A DNA stretch of 39,014 nucleotides from an uncultured Acidobacteriota bacterium (GTDB lineage Bacteria > Acidobacteriota > Thermoanaerobaculia > Multivoradales > SZUA-115): the NCBI GenBank assembly GCA_937867335.1, contig CALMKX010000390.1:1-39014 (forward strand), given 5' to 3'. Shown piece after piece: positions 8,187-17,240 of the stretch. The notes under the pieces are model-generated. The model was not told the origin of the DNA. It was given only the letters and a program-made list of their open reading frames with translations, and made no database searches. The stretch's first letter is position 1; the number at the start of each line of letters is the position of its first letter. The position numbers and the translations under genes were made by a program.

Positions 8187-8515
8187 GCCCGGCAGAGAGC
8201 CGTCATCTTTCCCCGGGCTCTGGGCACTTGAGGTGTAAGGAGCCGAGGCGTCCGCTGGACGTCTCCAGGGCCCGGGATCGGCGGCGACGCCGCCCGCCCC
8301 GAATGGGTGCTCCCGAGCGGGACTGAACGCCCTCCGAGCCCGGGGCCCCTGGCCCCGGGCGGCCGGCAAGACCTAGCGCCGCGACGGCCGGCCGAACCCC
8401 CGCGCTAAAGGACTATGTTACTGTTTTCTCCTCAGGTTACGCGCGGCTCGAAGCCCGCGAACCGAGGCGCCCGACGGGCTCGTTGGGCGCCTTCAATTGA
8501 TGGGAGCCCAACACA
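8187..8515 (+). other. 329-bp intergenic region, DUF11 gene to korA
   Basis: GC-rich, with a long hairpin at 8338-8360 (listed separately) and a short AT-rich patch at 8405-8432 containing TATGTT at 8414. The patch could be a -10 element, but no acceptable -35 lies 16-18 bases upstream, so no promoter is called. GGGAG about 12 bases before the korA ATG is the likely ribosome site. Confidence 0.5.
8338..8360. terminator. GC-rich hairpin after the DUF11 gene
   Basis: GCCCGGGGCC-CCT-GGCCCCGGGC is a perfect 10-bp stem with a 3-base loop, about 150 bases after the DUF11 stop. No T-run follows on either strand, so it may pause polymerase or protect the mRNA end rather than act as a classic intrinsic terminator. 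Confidence 0.35.
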
Positions 8516-10399
8516 ATGAGCGAGCCTGTTGCGAGCATCGATGCAGGCGAGCCGCGAGCTGTCTCGGTAGAGAAACTGGACGATGTGGTGATCCGCTTCG
8601 CTGGTGACTCCGGAGATGGCATGCAGCTGACCGGAGGCCAGTTCACCAGCACTTCCGCCCTGATGGGCAACGACCTCTCCACCCTTCCTGATTTTCCCGC
8701 CGAGATTCGCGCCCCGGCCGGCACCTTGCCCGGAGTTTCCTCCTTCCAGGTGCGCATCGCCGACTACGACATCCACACCCCCGGCGACGCTCCAGACGTG
8801 CTGGTGGCCATGAACCCGGCCGCCCTCATGAAGGAGCTGCGAGACCTCAAGCCGAACGGGGTGATCATCATCAACCAGGACGAATTCCACGACCGGGCCT
8901 TCAAGAAAGCGGGGCTCGCCACCAACCCGCTCGAGGATGGCTCGGTCTCGGGCTTCCGGGTGTTCCAGGCGGCGATCGGCTCGATGACCCGCCGCGCCCT
9001 CGAGGATTCCGGGCTCGACAACAAATCCCAGGAGCGCTGCAAGAACATGTTCGCCCTGGGCATGGCCTACTGGTTGTTCTCGCGTCCCCTCGACGCCACG
9101 GTGGCCTGGATCGAGCGCCGCTTCGCCGGCAAGCCGCTTCTCGCCGAAGCCAACACCAAGGCGCTCAAGGCCGGCTGGAACTTCTGCGAGATCACCGATG
9201 TCTTCCAGGTGCGCTACGAGGTGGAGCGGGCCCAGCTGCCGCCTGGCAGCTACCGCAACATCAATGGCAACTCGGCCCTGGCGATCGGCCTGGTGGCCGC
9301 CAGCCGGAAGAGTGGCCTGCCGCTGTTCCTGGGGGCCTACCCGATCACTCCGGCCTCCGGCGTGCTCGAGGAGGTGGCGGGGTACAAGCATTTCGGCGTC
9401 ACCACCTTCCAGGCCGAGGACGAAATCGCCGCGGTGTGCTCGGCGATCGGCGCCTCCTTCGGCGGGGCCCTGGGCGTGACGGTCTCGAGCGGCCCCGGTA
9501 TCGCCCTCAAGATGGAGGCGATCAACCTGGCGGTGATGGTGGAGCTGCCCCTGGTGGTGTGCGACATCCAGCGCAGCGGCCCTTCGACCGGCATGCCCAC
9601 CAAGACCGAGCAATCCGACCTGCTGCAGGTGATGTTCGGGCGCAACGGCGAGTCCCCCGTGCCGGTGCTCGCCGCCGCCTCGCCCAAGGACTGCTTCGAA
9701 ACTACCCTCGAGGCCTGCCGCATCGCCCTGAAGTACCGGGTGCCGGTGATGGTGCTGTCGGACGGCTACCTGGCCAACGGTTCCGAGCCCTGGCGCTTCC
9801 CCCGGGTGGAGGAGCTGCCGGACCTCTCGGTGGAATTCCACACCGACCCGGCGACCTTCAAGCCCTACCTGCGAGACCCGGAGACGCTCGCCCGGCTCTG
9901 GGCCATCCCGGGCACCCCGGGCCTCGAGCACCGCATCGGCGGCCTCGAGAAGGCCGACGGCTCCGGCAACATCTCCTACGATCCGGGCAACCACGAGAAG
10001 ATGAGCGCCCTGCGAGCCGCCAAAGTGGAGCGCGTGGCCCGCGAGATCCCGCCCCTGGCCGTGGACGGCGATCCGGAAGGCGAGCTCCTGGTGCTCGGCT
10101 GGGGCTCCACCGCCGGCGCCATCACCGGCGCGGTGAACCTGGCCCGGGCCGCGGGCTTGAAGGTGAGCCGGGCCCATCTGCGTTACCTGAACCCCTTGCC
10201 GCAGGACCTGGGCGCGGTGCTGTCCCGGTTCCGGCAGGTACTGCTTCCCGAGATGAACCTCGGCCAGTTGGCGATGCTGCTGCGTGCCCGCTACCTGAAG
10301 GACATCACCTCCTACCCCAAGGTCACGGGCAAGCCGTTCATCCGCCAGGAGATCGTCCACAAGATCCGCCAGATGCTGGAGGCAGGCCATGGCCGCTGA
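8516..10399 (+). CDS. korA: 2-oxoacid:ferredoxin oxidoreductase, fused gamma/alpha subunit
   Basis: A 627-residue KorA. With KorB it oxidatively decarboxylates a 2-oxoacid, most likely 2-oxoglutarate, to its acyl-CoA and reduces ferredoxin. This is either the oxygen-light branch of the TCA cycle or, in reverse, CO2 fixation. The gamma domain comes first (residues about 22-200, with RFAGDSGDGMQLTGGQF), then the alpha pyrimidine-binding domain (about 240-460, GAYPITPASGVLEEVA, SSGPGIALKMEAINLAV, QRSGPSTGMPTKTEQ) and the C-terminal transketolase-like domain (about 510-620, LGWGSTAGAITGAV). This gamma-alpha order and length match the two-subunit KorAB type rather than four-subunit PorABCD. It overlaps korB by 11 bases. 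No ferredoxin gene is adjacent. Substrate choice among 2-oxoacids cannot be read reliably from sequence. Confidence 0.93.
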   Translation: MSEPVASIDAGEPRAVSVEKLDDVVIRFAGDSGDGMQLTGGQFTSTSALMGNDLSTLPDFPAEIRAPAGTLPGVSSFQVRIADYDIHTPGDAPDVLVAMNPAALMKELRDLKPNGVIIINQDEFHDRAFKKAGLATNPLEDGSVSGFRVFQAAIGSMTRRALEDSGLDNKSQERCKNMFALGMAYWLFSRPLDATVAWIERRFAGKPLLAEANTKALKAGWNFCEITDVFQVRYEVERAQLPPGSYRNINGNSALAIGLVAASRKSGLPLFLGAYPITPASGVLEEVAGYKHFGVTTFQAEDEIAAVCSAIGASFGGALGVTVSSGPGIALKMEAINLAVMVELPLVVCDIQRSGPSTGMPTKTEQSDLLQVMFGRNGESPVPVLAAASPKDCFETTLEACRIALKYRVPVMVLSDGYLANGSEPWRFPRVEELPDLSVEFHTDPATFKPYLRDPETLARLWAIPGTPGLEHRIGGLEKADGSGNISYDPGNHEKMSALRAAKVERVAREIPPLAVDGDPEGELLVLGWGSTAGAITGAVNLARAAGLKVSRAHLRYLNPLPQDLGAVLSRFRQVLLPEMNLGQLAMLLRARYLKDITSYPKVTGKPFIRQEIVHKIRQMLEAGHGR

Positions 10400-11405
10400 A
10401 GCTCCGGTTTTGACCAAGAAGGATTTCCAGTCCGACCAGGAAGTGCGCTGGTGTCCGGGCTGTGGCGACTACGCCATTCTCTCCGCCGTGCAGACGGTGC
10501 TCCCGGAGCTCGGCATCCCCAAGGAGAAGTTCGTGATCGTTTCGGGAATCGGCTGCTCGAGCCGTTTTCCGTACTACATGAACACCTACGGCTTCCACAC
10601 CATCCACGGCCGAGCGCCGGCGATCGCCACCGGCCTGAAGCTCACCCGGCCGGATCTCGACGTGTGGGTGGTCACCGGCGACGGCGATGCCATGTCGATC
10701 GGCGGCAACCACTTGATCCACACCCTGAGGCGCAACGTCGGCCTCAAGGTGCTGATGTTCAACAACCGCATCTACGGCCTCACCAAGGGCCAGTACTCGC
10801 CCACCAGCGAGCTCGGCAAGCGCACCAAGTCGAGCCCCCAGGGCGCGCCGGACTATCCCTTCAACCCGCTCGCCCTGGCGCTCGGCGCCGGTGCCACCTT
10901 CGTGGCGCGCAGCGTGGACATCTTCCAGCCCCATCTGCGGGAAGTGCTGCGCCGGGCCCACCAGCACGAAGGCACCGCCTACGTGGAGATCTACCAGAAC
11001 TGCAACATCTTCAACGACGGCGCCTTCACCTACATGACCGAGAAGGACAGCCGGCTGGAGGAAGTGCTCTACCTCGAGCAGGGCAAGCCGCTGGTGTTCG
11101 GGGCCGAGCGCAACAAAGGCGTGCGGCTCGCGGGCACCCGCCTCGAGGTGATCGAGCTCGGCAACGGCTACTCCGCAGACGACTGCCTGGTGTGGGACGA
11201 GCACCAGAAGGACCCGATCTTCGCCTTCCTGATGAGCCAGCTCCTGCCGCCGGAATTCCCCACGCCGCTCGGCATCCTGCGCGATGTGCCGCTCGAGAGC
11301 TACGACCGACGGGTGGTGGGGCAGGTGGCGACCGCCCAGGCGGCCAAGCCGGCGCGGCTGGAGGACTTGATCCGCGGCAACGAGTCCTGGGTGGTTCCGG
11401 GCTGA
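10389..11405 (+). CDS. korB: 2-oxoacid:ferredoxin oxidoreductase beta subunit
   Basis: A 338-residue beta subunit that binds thiamine diphosphate and the single 4Fe-4S cluster. Cluster ligands are visible as Cys22 and Cys25 (WCPGCGDY), Cys56 (GIGCSSRF) and a Cys near residue 202 (YQNCNIF). The ThDP/Mg motif is GDGDAMSIGGNH followed by the FNNRIYGLTKGQYSPTS loop, the last part being typical of 2-oxoglutarate/pyruvate family members. The C-terminal 60 residues are the usual variable tail. It is translated from an ATG inside the end of korA (11-base overlap), which suggests coupled, equimolar synthesis. Confidence 0.94.
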   Translation: MAAEAPVLTKKDFQSDQEVRWCPGCGDYAILSAVQTVLPELGIPKEKFVIVSGIGCSSRFPYYMNTYGFHTIHGRAPAIATGLKLTRPDLDVWVVTGDGDAMSIGGNHLIHTLRRNVGLKVLMFNNRIYGLTKGQYSPTSELGKRTKSSPQGAPDYPFNPLALALGAGATFVARSVDIFQPHLREVLRRAHQHEGTAYVEIYQNCNIFNDGAFTYMTEKDSRLEEVLYLEQGKPLVFGAERNKGVRLAGTRLEVIELGNGYSADDCLVWDEHQKDPIFAFLMSQLLPPEFPTPLGILRDVPLESYDRRVVGQVATAQAAKPARLEDLIRGNESWVVPG

Positions 11406-11419
11406 GCCCGGCGGCGGGC

Positions 11420-11812
11420 GTGGCGGACCTGCTCATCCTCGCCCACGGCGGCAGCTGGCAGGGGCGGTTCCAGATCTCCTCTCTGGCCGCCTCGGCTGCC
11501 GCCGCCGGCTCGCAGGTGGAAATCGCTCTCTTCTTCGGCGCCCTCGAGAGCTGGGTGATGGGCCGTTGGGACGCGCTCGACCCGGAGCCGCCCCTCGGCC
11601 GCGAGCGCCTGCTCGCCAGCCAGGCGCCCATCCTCTCCGAACTCCTGGTGCCGCCCCGCGAAGCCGGCCGGCTGCGGCTCTACGCCTGCAGCGCCTCGGT
11701 GCGCTTCCTCGGCCTCGACCTCGCCCGGGTGCAAGCGAGCGTCGACGCCATCCTCGGCTGGCAAACCTTCGCCCAGAAGATCGCCGAGTCGGGGCGGGTG
11801 GTGACGTTGTAG
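11420..11812 (+). CDS. DsrE-family-like small protein
   Basis: A 130-residue protein with the alternating beta/alpha pattern of the DsrE/TusD fold: N-terminal strand ADLLILAHG, helix 'SLAASAAAAG', strand 'VEIALFFGAL'. A Cys in LYACSASVRFLGLD sits where the family's sulfur-carrying Cys is usually found. DsrE-like proteins bind or relay persulfide sulfur; the role here is not known. The GTG at 11420, 14 bases after the korB stop, is the first usable start; the ribosome site is weak. It probably belongs to the korAB operon, so a link to CoA or Fe-S chemistry is conceivable, but this is inference from position only. Confidence 0.65.
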   Translation: MADLLILAHGGSWQGRFQISSLAASAAAAGSQVEIALFFGALESWVMGRWDALDPEPPLGRERLLASQAPILSELLVPPREAGRLRLYACSASVRFLGLDLARVQASVDAILGWQTFAQKIAESGRVVTL

Positions 11813-11819
11813 GCGCGAC

Positions 11820-13160
11820 CTACGGGAACACCAACCCCCACGCCCCGGTGTTGCCGGTTTCGAAGCCGTCGCCGAAGATGAAGTTGCTGGCGGCGAGGTC
11901 GAGGCGGTAGAGCTGCACGTTGTCCGAGCTGCCGCCGAACACCCGCACGTAGTAGTTGCCGGCTCCCGGCAGGGCGAAGGTGGCGGTTTCGGCGGTTCCC
12001 GCCGGATTGACGTTGGCGGTGGTGAGCACGGTGGTGCCGTTGGTGTCCACCAGGCTCACGCCGAGGTCGTTCAGCACCAGGGAGTTGAAGTTGGTGCCCG
12101 CGGTGCAGCTGCCGTCGTTGTTCTGCGGGCCTTCGAGGTAGGTGAAGCCGATCGGCGTCACGGTGGCGCTGACCGAAGTGGCGCCGGTGACGGTGAAGCG
12201 GTAGTAGTCCACGTCGGCGTTGTCGTCGATGCTGACGTCGTTGACCGTGATGCTGCCGACGGTGGGATCGCCCAGCACGGTGGCGCTGCCGGCGGTGTCG
12301 TTGAGGTCGAAGTCCAGGGTGTCGCCGTAGCCCCGCTGGCCGGCGAGGATGTCGTCGTGCTGGGGGCCGTCGAAGGTGAGGGTGACGAAAGGCTCCATCA
12401 GCTTGGTGGCGTTGACCGGGCAGACGTGGTTGAAGCCCAATCCGTGGCCGTGCTCGTGGGCGGCCACGTTGCGCAGGCGCAGCGATGAGGTGCCGGTGTT
12501 GCTGAAGAAGCTGTCGTTGGCGTCGAGCACCATGTCGCCGCCGTTGGGAAAGAAGTTGTAGGCCAGGACGTTGCTGTTGCCGTCGATGAAGTGGGCGCCG
12601 ATCCGCACATCGCCGCGCACGCCCAGAACGCCGGGGCTCGAGAACATGGCGGCGCCGTCGTCCGTGGGCTGGTAGACGTAGCGGATGCCGGTGAGCTGAG
12701 ACCAGCGAGTGAACACCTGGACGAACACCTGATGCCAGGCGTTCTGGTTGCCGTAGATGCCGTTGAGCCAGGCGAAGAGCGAACTCGCCGAACTCGGCTC
12801 GCCGATCTGGCCGGGGATCGCCGTGCCGTCCGGAATGTAGCTCCAGGTCAAGGTGGTGGGATCGCCCTGGAGGAGGCCGCCGCCGTCCGTGGCGGTGGCG
12901 CTCCAGCGATTGGCGAAGCGGAACTTGCTGTGGCCGCCGTCGCCGGTCTGGAACAACGGATCGCTGCCGGAGCCGTAGAGCCTCGTGAGATGCTCGATGT
13001 AGTCGCTCGAGGTGCCGGGTGCGAAGCACACCGCCGGGCGAGTGGAGGTGGCGAGGCTTTGCAGGAAGGCCTCCTCGAACTCGGCGGGAGTGGGGCGCGG
13101 GGTGGCGGCGAGGGGAGCTGCGAGCAAGAGGGTGAGAAGGGCGATCGGACGAGCAAGCAT
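11820..13160 (-). CDS. secreted matrixin-type zinc metalloprotease
   Basis: A 446-residue exported protease. The start at 13160 has a good ribosome site (AGGAG, 7 nt upstream) and gives a clean signal peptide (MLARPIALLTLLLAAPLAA); an in-frame ATG 39 bases upstream does not. The catalytic zinc motif HEHGHGLGFNH fits HExxHxxGxxH of the metzincins, followed by TKLMEP as a probable Met-turn. After it come a PPC-like beta-sandwich (about residues 290-425, with 'VDYYRFTVTG' and 'GNYYVRVFGG') and a C-terminal IFGDGFETGNTGAW element. Such proteins are secreted peptidases or act on the cell surface. It stands convergent to the kor operon and divergent from the MBL gene, so it is monocistronic. Substrate unknown. 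Confidence 0.85.
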   Translation of the reverse strand: MLARPIALLTLLLAAPLAATPRPTPAEFEEAFLQSLATSTRPAVCFAPGTSSDYIEHLTRLYGSGSDPLFQTGDGGHSKFRFANRWSATATDGGGLLQGDPTTLTWSYIPDGTAIPGQIGEPSSASSLFAWLNGIYGNQNAWHQVFVQVFTRWSQLTGIRYVYQPTDDGAAMFSSPGVLGVRGDVRIGAHFIDGNSNVLAYNFFPNGGDMVLDANDSFFSNTGTSSLRLRNVAAHEHGHGLGFNHVCPVNATKLMEPFVTLTFDGPQHDDILAGQRGYGDTLDFDLNDTAGSATVLGDPTVGSITVNDVSIDDNADVDYYRFTVTGATSVSATVTPIGFTYLEGPQNNDGSCTAGTNFNSLVLNDLGVSLVDTNGTTVLTTANVNPAGTAETATFALPGAGNYYVRVFGGSSDNVQLYRLDLAASNFIFGDGFETGNTGAWGLVFP

Positions 13161-13200
13161 CTTCGGCTCCTGAGCATCGAATAAGAAGGTAGACACCAAG

Positions 13201-13238
13201 ACGGAGAAAGTTTAGGCCGCGGCGGTTACGTTCTCCGT
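13201..13238. promoter_or_regulatory. inverted repeat in the protease/MBL divergent region
   Basis: ACGGAGAA (13201-13208) and TTCTCCGT (13231-13238) are perfect 8-base complements separated by 22 bases, in the short region between the divergent protease and MBL-fold genes. The half-site spacing (30 bases, about three helical turns) would suit cooperative binding by a regulator, but no matching factor is known to me. Confidence 0.35.
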
Positions 13239-13309
13239 TAAAGAATAGACGGGTCGAAGAATCAGCTCATGGCTAATTCTACGACATCCTCCACTCCAGG
13301 TTCCTGCCC

Positions 13310-14230
13310 ATGCGCTTCCACAATCTCGACCCCGCTCACGAGCCCCAGCCGCTGGCCAAGGTGCTCAAGTGGGCCTTGATCGACCGCCTCAGCGGCCGCC
13401 GCAAGATCGCCCCTCCCGGCCCCCCTGCCCCGTTCTTCGCCGGCCCCCGGCGGCCCTGGGCCGAGGGCGGAGACCGGCTGCTGTGGATCGGCCACTCCTC
13501 GTTCCTGGGCCGGCTGGCCGGCCGCTCGTTCTTGATCGACCCGGTGCTCTCGTCGCGCATCGGCTTCACCTTTCCCCGCTACGGCGAGCCCGGGCTCACC
13601 GCGGCCGAACTGCCCGAGGTGTCGGTAGTGATGGTGTCCCACAACCACTACGACCACCTGGACGCCGCCTCTCTGCGCCGGCTGCCTCGCGGTGTGCCGG
13701 TGGTGGCGCCGGCGGGCCTGGGCGGCTGGTTCCGCCGCCGGGGCCATGAGCGGGTGGTGGAGCTCGGCTGGTGGCAGCGGGTGGAGGTGGACGGCCTCGC
13801 GATCACCTTCGTGCCGGCGCGACATTGGTCCAACCGGCGGGGCTTCGACGTTAACCGCAGCTGGTGGGGTGGCTTCGTGGTCGAGGCGGCAGGACGGCGG
13901 ATCTACCACGCGGGGGATACCGCCCGGTTCTCGGGCTTCGGCGAGATCGCACGCCGTTTCCCGGAGCTCGACGCCGCCTTGCTGCCGATCGGCGCCTACG
14001 CCCCGGCCTGGTTCATGGAGGCCCACCACTTGAACCCGGAACAGGCCGGCGAGGCCTTCGTCGAGCTCGGCGCCCGCCGGCTGGTGCCGATGCACTGGGG
14101 CGCCTTCCAGCTCACCGACGAGCCGATCTCCGAGCCGATCGAGCGGATGCGCCGCTGGTGGCAGGCGGCGAGCCCCGGCGGGGGCCGGGAGCTCGCGGAC
14201 CTCGCGGTGGGCGAGACCCTCGAGCTCTAG
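13310..14230 (+). CDS. MBL-fold metal-dependent hydrolase, NAPE-PLD/RomA-like
   Basis: A 306-residue cytoplasmic metallo-beta-lactamase-fold enzyme. Metal ligands are visible in SHNHYDHLD (HxHxDH), a later His in ARHWSNR, the Asp of HAGDTA and the His of PMHWGAF. The WSNR/'FDVNRSWWGGF' block and the overall length resemble the NAPE-PLD / RomA (UlaG-like) group, which acts on phosphodiester or lactone-type substrates; the substrate here cannot be inferred. There is no signal peptide or membrane segment. The ATG at 13310 is preceded only by a weak AGG. It is a single gene, convergent with the ABC permease (12-base gap). Confidence 0.85.
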   Translation: MRFHNLDPAHEPQPLAKVLKWALIDRLSGRRKIAPPGPPAPFFAGPRRPWAEGGDRLLWIGHSSFLGRLAGRSFLIDPVLSSRIGFTFPRYGEPGLTAAELPEVSVVMVSHNHYDHLDAASLRRLPRGVPVVAPAGLGGWFRRRGHERVVELGWWQRVEVDGLAITFVPARHWSNRRGFDVNRSWWGGFVVEAAGRRIYHAGDTARFSGFGEIARRFPELDAALLPIGAYAPAWFMEAHHLNPEQAGEAFVELGARRLVPMHWGAFQLTDEPISEPIERMRRWWQAASPGGGRELADLAVGETLEL

Positions 14231-14242
14231 CCGCCCGCGGGA

Positions 14243-15013
14243 CTAGAGGGACTTGAGGTAGCGCCGGAAGGCGCGGGTGGCGAACAGCGTGAGCACCCCG
14301 GCGAAGGCAGCGAGGAGCAGGAGCGAGACCAGCGTAGGCGAGCCGACCTGCCCTTCGAAGCCGCTCCGCGCCGAGGAGACCGCCCAGTTGATCGGGTTGA
14401 AGCGGGCCACCACCCCCAGCCAGCCGGGCATCAGGTGCTGGGACATCAGCATGCTCGAGGAGAAGATCATCGGCAGCAGGGTGAAGTTCGAGATGGCGAG
14501 GATCAGCTCCTGGCGGCGGGTGAGCAGGCCGAGCGCGTTCGAGAAGGCCGAGAGCGCCACCGAGAGGAGGGCCGCGGCGAGCAGCACCACCAGGAGGCCC
14601 AGGAGGCCGCCCTTGGCGCGGGCCCCCAGCAGCACGGCGACGCCCAGGATGATGGTGGCCTGGAGGATCACCTGGGCGGCCGAGTAGAGCAGTCGGCTCA
14701 CCATCAGGGCGGCCCTCGAGGCCGGCGTGGCGAGCATGCGGTCGAGCACGCCGCGGTCGATGTCCCCCAGGAGGCTCATGCCCGAGTAAGACGAGCTGAA
14801 GAGCGAGGTCATGATGGCGATGCCGGGGGCGAGGAACTGGATGTAGCTGTCGTTCTCGAAGCCGGGAATGGTGGCCACCGAGCGGAACAGCTGGCCGAAG
14901 AGCACCACCCAGAGCGCCGGCTGGACCACCGAGATGATCAGGAAAATCGGCATCCGGATCGAGGACTGCACCAGCCGGCCGAAGAGGTACCAGGTGTCGC
15001 GTAGGAAGTCCAT
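14243..15013 (-). CDS. ABC-2 type transporter permease, DrrB-like
   Basis: A 256-residue membrane protein with six predicted membrane segments, starting near residues 22-44 (IFLIISVVQPALWVVLFGQLF). The middle part 'GVLDRMLATPASRAALMVSR' and the later 'LPMIFSSSMLMSQHLMPGWL' and 'RFNPINWAV' are hallmarks of ABC-2 permeases in the DrrB/NodJ group. With the ATPase encoded nine bases upstream it forms an exporter, typically for drugs, lipids or polysaccharide precursors. The substrate is unknown. Confidence 0.9.
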   Translation of the reverse strand: MDFLRDTWYLFGRLVQSSIRMPIFLIISVVQPALWVVLFGQLFRSVATIPGFENDSYIQFLAPGIAIMTSLFSSSYSGMSLLGDIDRGVLDRMLATPASRAALMVSRLLYSAAQVILQATIILGVAVLLGARAKGGLLGLLVVLLAAALLSVALSAFSNALGLLTRRQELILAISNFTLLPMIFSSSMLMSQHLMPGWLGVVARFNPINWAVSSARSGFEGQVGSPTLVSLLLLAAFAGVLTLFATRAFRRYLKSL

Positions 15014-15022
15014 CGCATCTCC

Positions 15023-15991
15023 TCAGGCGCGAGCGGGCTTGTCGTCGCCGTCGGCGTGGTAGGCGTGGCCGGTGGCCGCGAGGTAGACGTCGTCGAGCGA
15101 GGGGCGGCGGGTGGCGACCTCGGCCACCTCGAAGCCGGCGCTTTCGAGGGCCGCCACCAGCGTGGGGATAGCCCGCGCTCCATGGCGCACCCGGGCATAG
15201 AGCAGGCCGGCGTCGATCACCACGGATTCCACGCCCTCCACCGACTGCAGGGCGGCGCTCGCCCCCTCCGCCTGCTCGGGGCGCGCCAGCTCGAGGGCCA
15301 CGCGGTCGCCGGCGAGCTTCTTCTTGAGCTGCTCGGGCGTGCCCTCGGCCACGATCTGGCCGTGGTCCACGATCGCCAGGCGGCGGGCCAGCTGGTCCGC
15401 CTCCTCGAGGTAGTGGGTGGTGAGCAGGATGGTCAACCCGCCCTGGGCCAGGCGGCGAATCTCGCTCCACATGCGGCTCCGGCTCTCGGGATCGAGGCCG
15501 GTGGTGGGTTCATCGAGGAACAGCACCTCGGGCTGGTGGATCAATCCCATCGCCACGTCGAGGCGGCGCTTCATGCCGCCGGAGTAGGTCTGGGCGGTGC
15601 GGTTCGCAGCGTCTTCCAGGCCGAAGAGGCGCAGCAGCTCGTCGCAGCGGGCGGCCAGGCGGTCCGGCGGCAGGCGGAACAGCCGCCCCTGGAGCATCAG
15701 GTTCTCCCGGCCGGTGGCGAACTGGTCCACGCCGGGGTTCTGGGCCACGTAGCCGATGCGCAGGCGAACCTTGGCTCCCTCTCGGGTGACGTCGAGCCCG
15801 GCCACGCGCGCCTCGCCGCCCGTGGGTGTAGAGAGCGTGGTGAGGATGCGCATGGTGGTGGACTTGCCGGCGCCGTTCGGCCCCAGCAGGGCGAAGACTT
15901 CGCCTTGGGCGACTTCGAAGGAAATGCCGCGCAGAGCTTCGATCCCGCCGGCGTACGTCTTCTTGAGGTCGGTCACTTGGATGGCGTTCAT
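15023..15991 (-). CDS. ABC transporter ATPase, DrrA-like
   Basis: A 322-residue ATPase. It has Walker [12 protein letters not shown]-loop YVAQNPG, signature [15 protein letters not shown], Walker [14 protein letters not shown] and the switch His in [11 protein letters not shown]. The YSGGMKRR form and the roughly 80-residue C-terminal extension are typical of the DrrA subfamily of drug and lipid exporters. I take the ATG at 15991 ([13 protein letters not shown]); the frame is open to 16084, but that extension is not part of the family. It forms a two-gene operon with the permease and is divergent from the solute-binding protein gene. Confidence 0.92.
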   Translation of the reverse strand: MNAIQVTDLKKTYAGGIEALRGISFEVAQGEVFALLGPNGAGKSTTMRILTTLSTPTGGEARVAGLDVTREGAKVRLRIGYVAQNPGVDQFATGRENLMLQGRLFRLPPDRLAARCDELLRLFGLEDAANRTAQTYSGGMKRRLDVAMGLIHQPEVLFLDEPTTGLDPESRSRMWSEIRRLAQGGLTILLTTHYLEEADQLARRLAIVDHGQIVAEGTPEQLKKKLAGDRVALELARPEQAEGASAALQSVEGVESVVIDAGLLYARVRHGARAIPTLVAALESAGFEVAEVATRRPSLDDVYLAATGHAYHADGDDKPARA

Positions 15992-16151
15992 GGGCGTGTG
16001 GGTCTCGTCAGGAGCGAAGGGGGCCGCGGTAGTCTCTCGGCTGAGATTCGACGCATCATAGACAAAACGCGTGACAACTGGCACTGGCCGCGCGGCCGGA
16101 TTCTCGGGCTTGCCGGCCGTGAGAGGATAGGCGCCGAAGGAGACCCCGATC

Positions 16152-17240
16152 TTGGCTTCGATGGCATCGATCCTGCGCTCGAACTCACCTTTCTGGCGGC
16201 GCCTCGGGTTCTTGGGCCTCGGCGCTGCGATGCTCGCCGGCCTCGGCTGCGGCGGCAGCGGTCGCCAGCGGCTGGTGCTCTACTCTCCCCACGGACCCGA
16301 GCTGCTCGAAGTGGTGGAGAAGCGCTATGAGGAGCTCCATCCCGAGCTGGACGTGATCTGGCTCGACATGGGCTCTCAGGACGTCTTCGACCGCCTGCTC
16401 TCCGAGAAGGCGAATCCCCAGGCGGATGTCTGGTTCGGCGGGCCGGACACCATCCTCGCTCAGGGCGCCGCCCAAGGCCTCTTGGCGCCGTTCCGGCCGA
16501 GTTGGGCCGAAGCCGTGGCGCCGGAGTCCCAACACCCGGAGAATCTCTACTTCGGTCTCTACCGCACGGCCCCGGTTCTCGCCTGGAACTCGAAGCTGGT
16601 GGCCCCGGCCGACGCTCCGGCGGATTGGGAAGACCTGCTCGCTCCCCGTTTCCAGGGCAAGGTGCTGCTGCGGGACCCGCTCGCGAGCGGCACGCTGCGC
16701 ACCCTTTTCGGCTCGATCCTGGCTCGCTCGGTGGCCGAAACGGGCTCTCCCGAGCGAGGCTTCGGCTGGCTCGCACGGCTGGATACCCAGACTCGCGAGT
16801 ATGTGCTGAACCCGGCGCTGATGATGGAGAAGCTCGCCCGCGGCGAGGGCCTGGTGACGGTGTGGGAGCTCACCGACATGCTCTGGCAGAAGCAGCGGGG
16901 CCGGCCGCTCGAATTCGGCTTCCCGCGCTCCGGCACGCCGGTGATCGACGATTCGATCGGCCTGGTAGCCCGGGCGCCGCACGCCGAGCTGGCGAAGGCG
17001 TTCATCGAGTGGATCGGCAGCCCCGAGGCCCAGAGGCTGGCCGCCACGGCCTCGTTCCGGCTGCCGGCCCGGCAGGACTTGCCGGCGGCCGAGCTGCCGA
17101 CCTGGGCCCAGAAGGTGCTCGGGGACCTGGTGCCGGCGCCGGTGGACGGCCAGCTCCTCACCCGCGAGAGCGCCGGCTGGATGCGGCGCTGGGACCAGGA
17201 GATCCGCGGCAAGGGCGGGAGCTGGGCCGCGAAGCCATGA
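16152..17240 (+). CDS. periplasmic solute-binding lipoprotein, FbpA/iron(III) type
   Basis: A 362-residue extracytoplasmic binding protein of an ABC importer. The N-terminus is a lipoprotein signal ending in LAGLGC, so it is probably lipid-anchored. The body (LVLYSPHGPELLEVVEKRYE, 'ADVWFGGPDTILAQGAAQGL', 'GTPVIDDSIGLV') resembles the iron(III)/thiamine/2-aminoethylphosphonate group. The paired tyrosines of classical ferric-binding proteins are not obvious, so the ligand is left open. The start is chosen as TTG 16152 because AAGGAG ends nine bases before it; an ATG nine bases further on would have poor spacing. Its stop overlaps the next start (ATGA), so the importer genes are coupled. Confidence 0.85.
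   Translation: MASMASILRSNSPFWRRLGFLGLGAAMLAGLGCGGSGRQRLVLYSPHGPELLEVVEKRYEELHPELDVIWLDMGSQDVFDRLLSEKANPQADVWFGGPDTILAQGAAQGLLAPFRPSWAEAVAPESQHPENLYFGLYRTAPVLAWNSKLVAPADAPADWEDLLAPRFQGKVLLRDPLASGTLRTLFGSILARSVAETGSPERGFGWLARLDTQTREYVLNPALMMEKLARGEGLVTVWELTDMLWQKQRGRPLEFGFPRSGTPVIDDSIGLVARAPHAELAKAFIEWIGSPEAQRLAATASFRLPARQDLPAAELPTWAQKVLGDLVPAPVDGQLLTRESAGWMRRWDQEIRGKGGSWAAKP

Noticed and set aside
8338-8360. Classic rho-independent terminator
   Set aside because: The stem is strong but no T-run follows on either strand, so it is listed only as a low-confidence hairpin.
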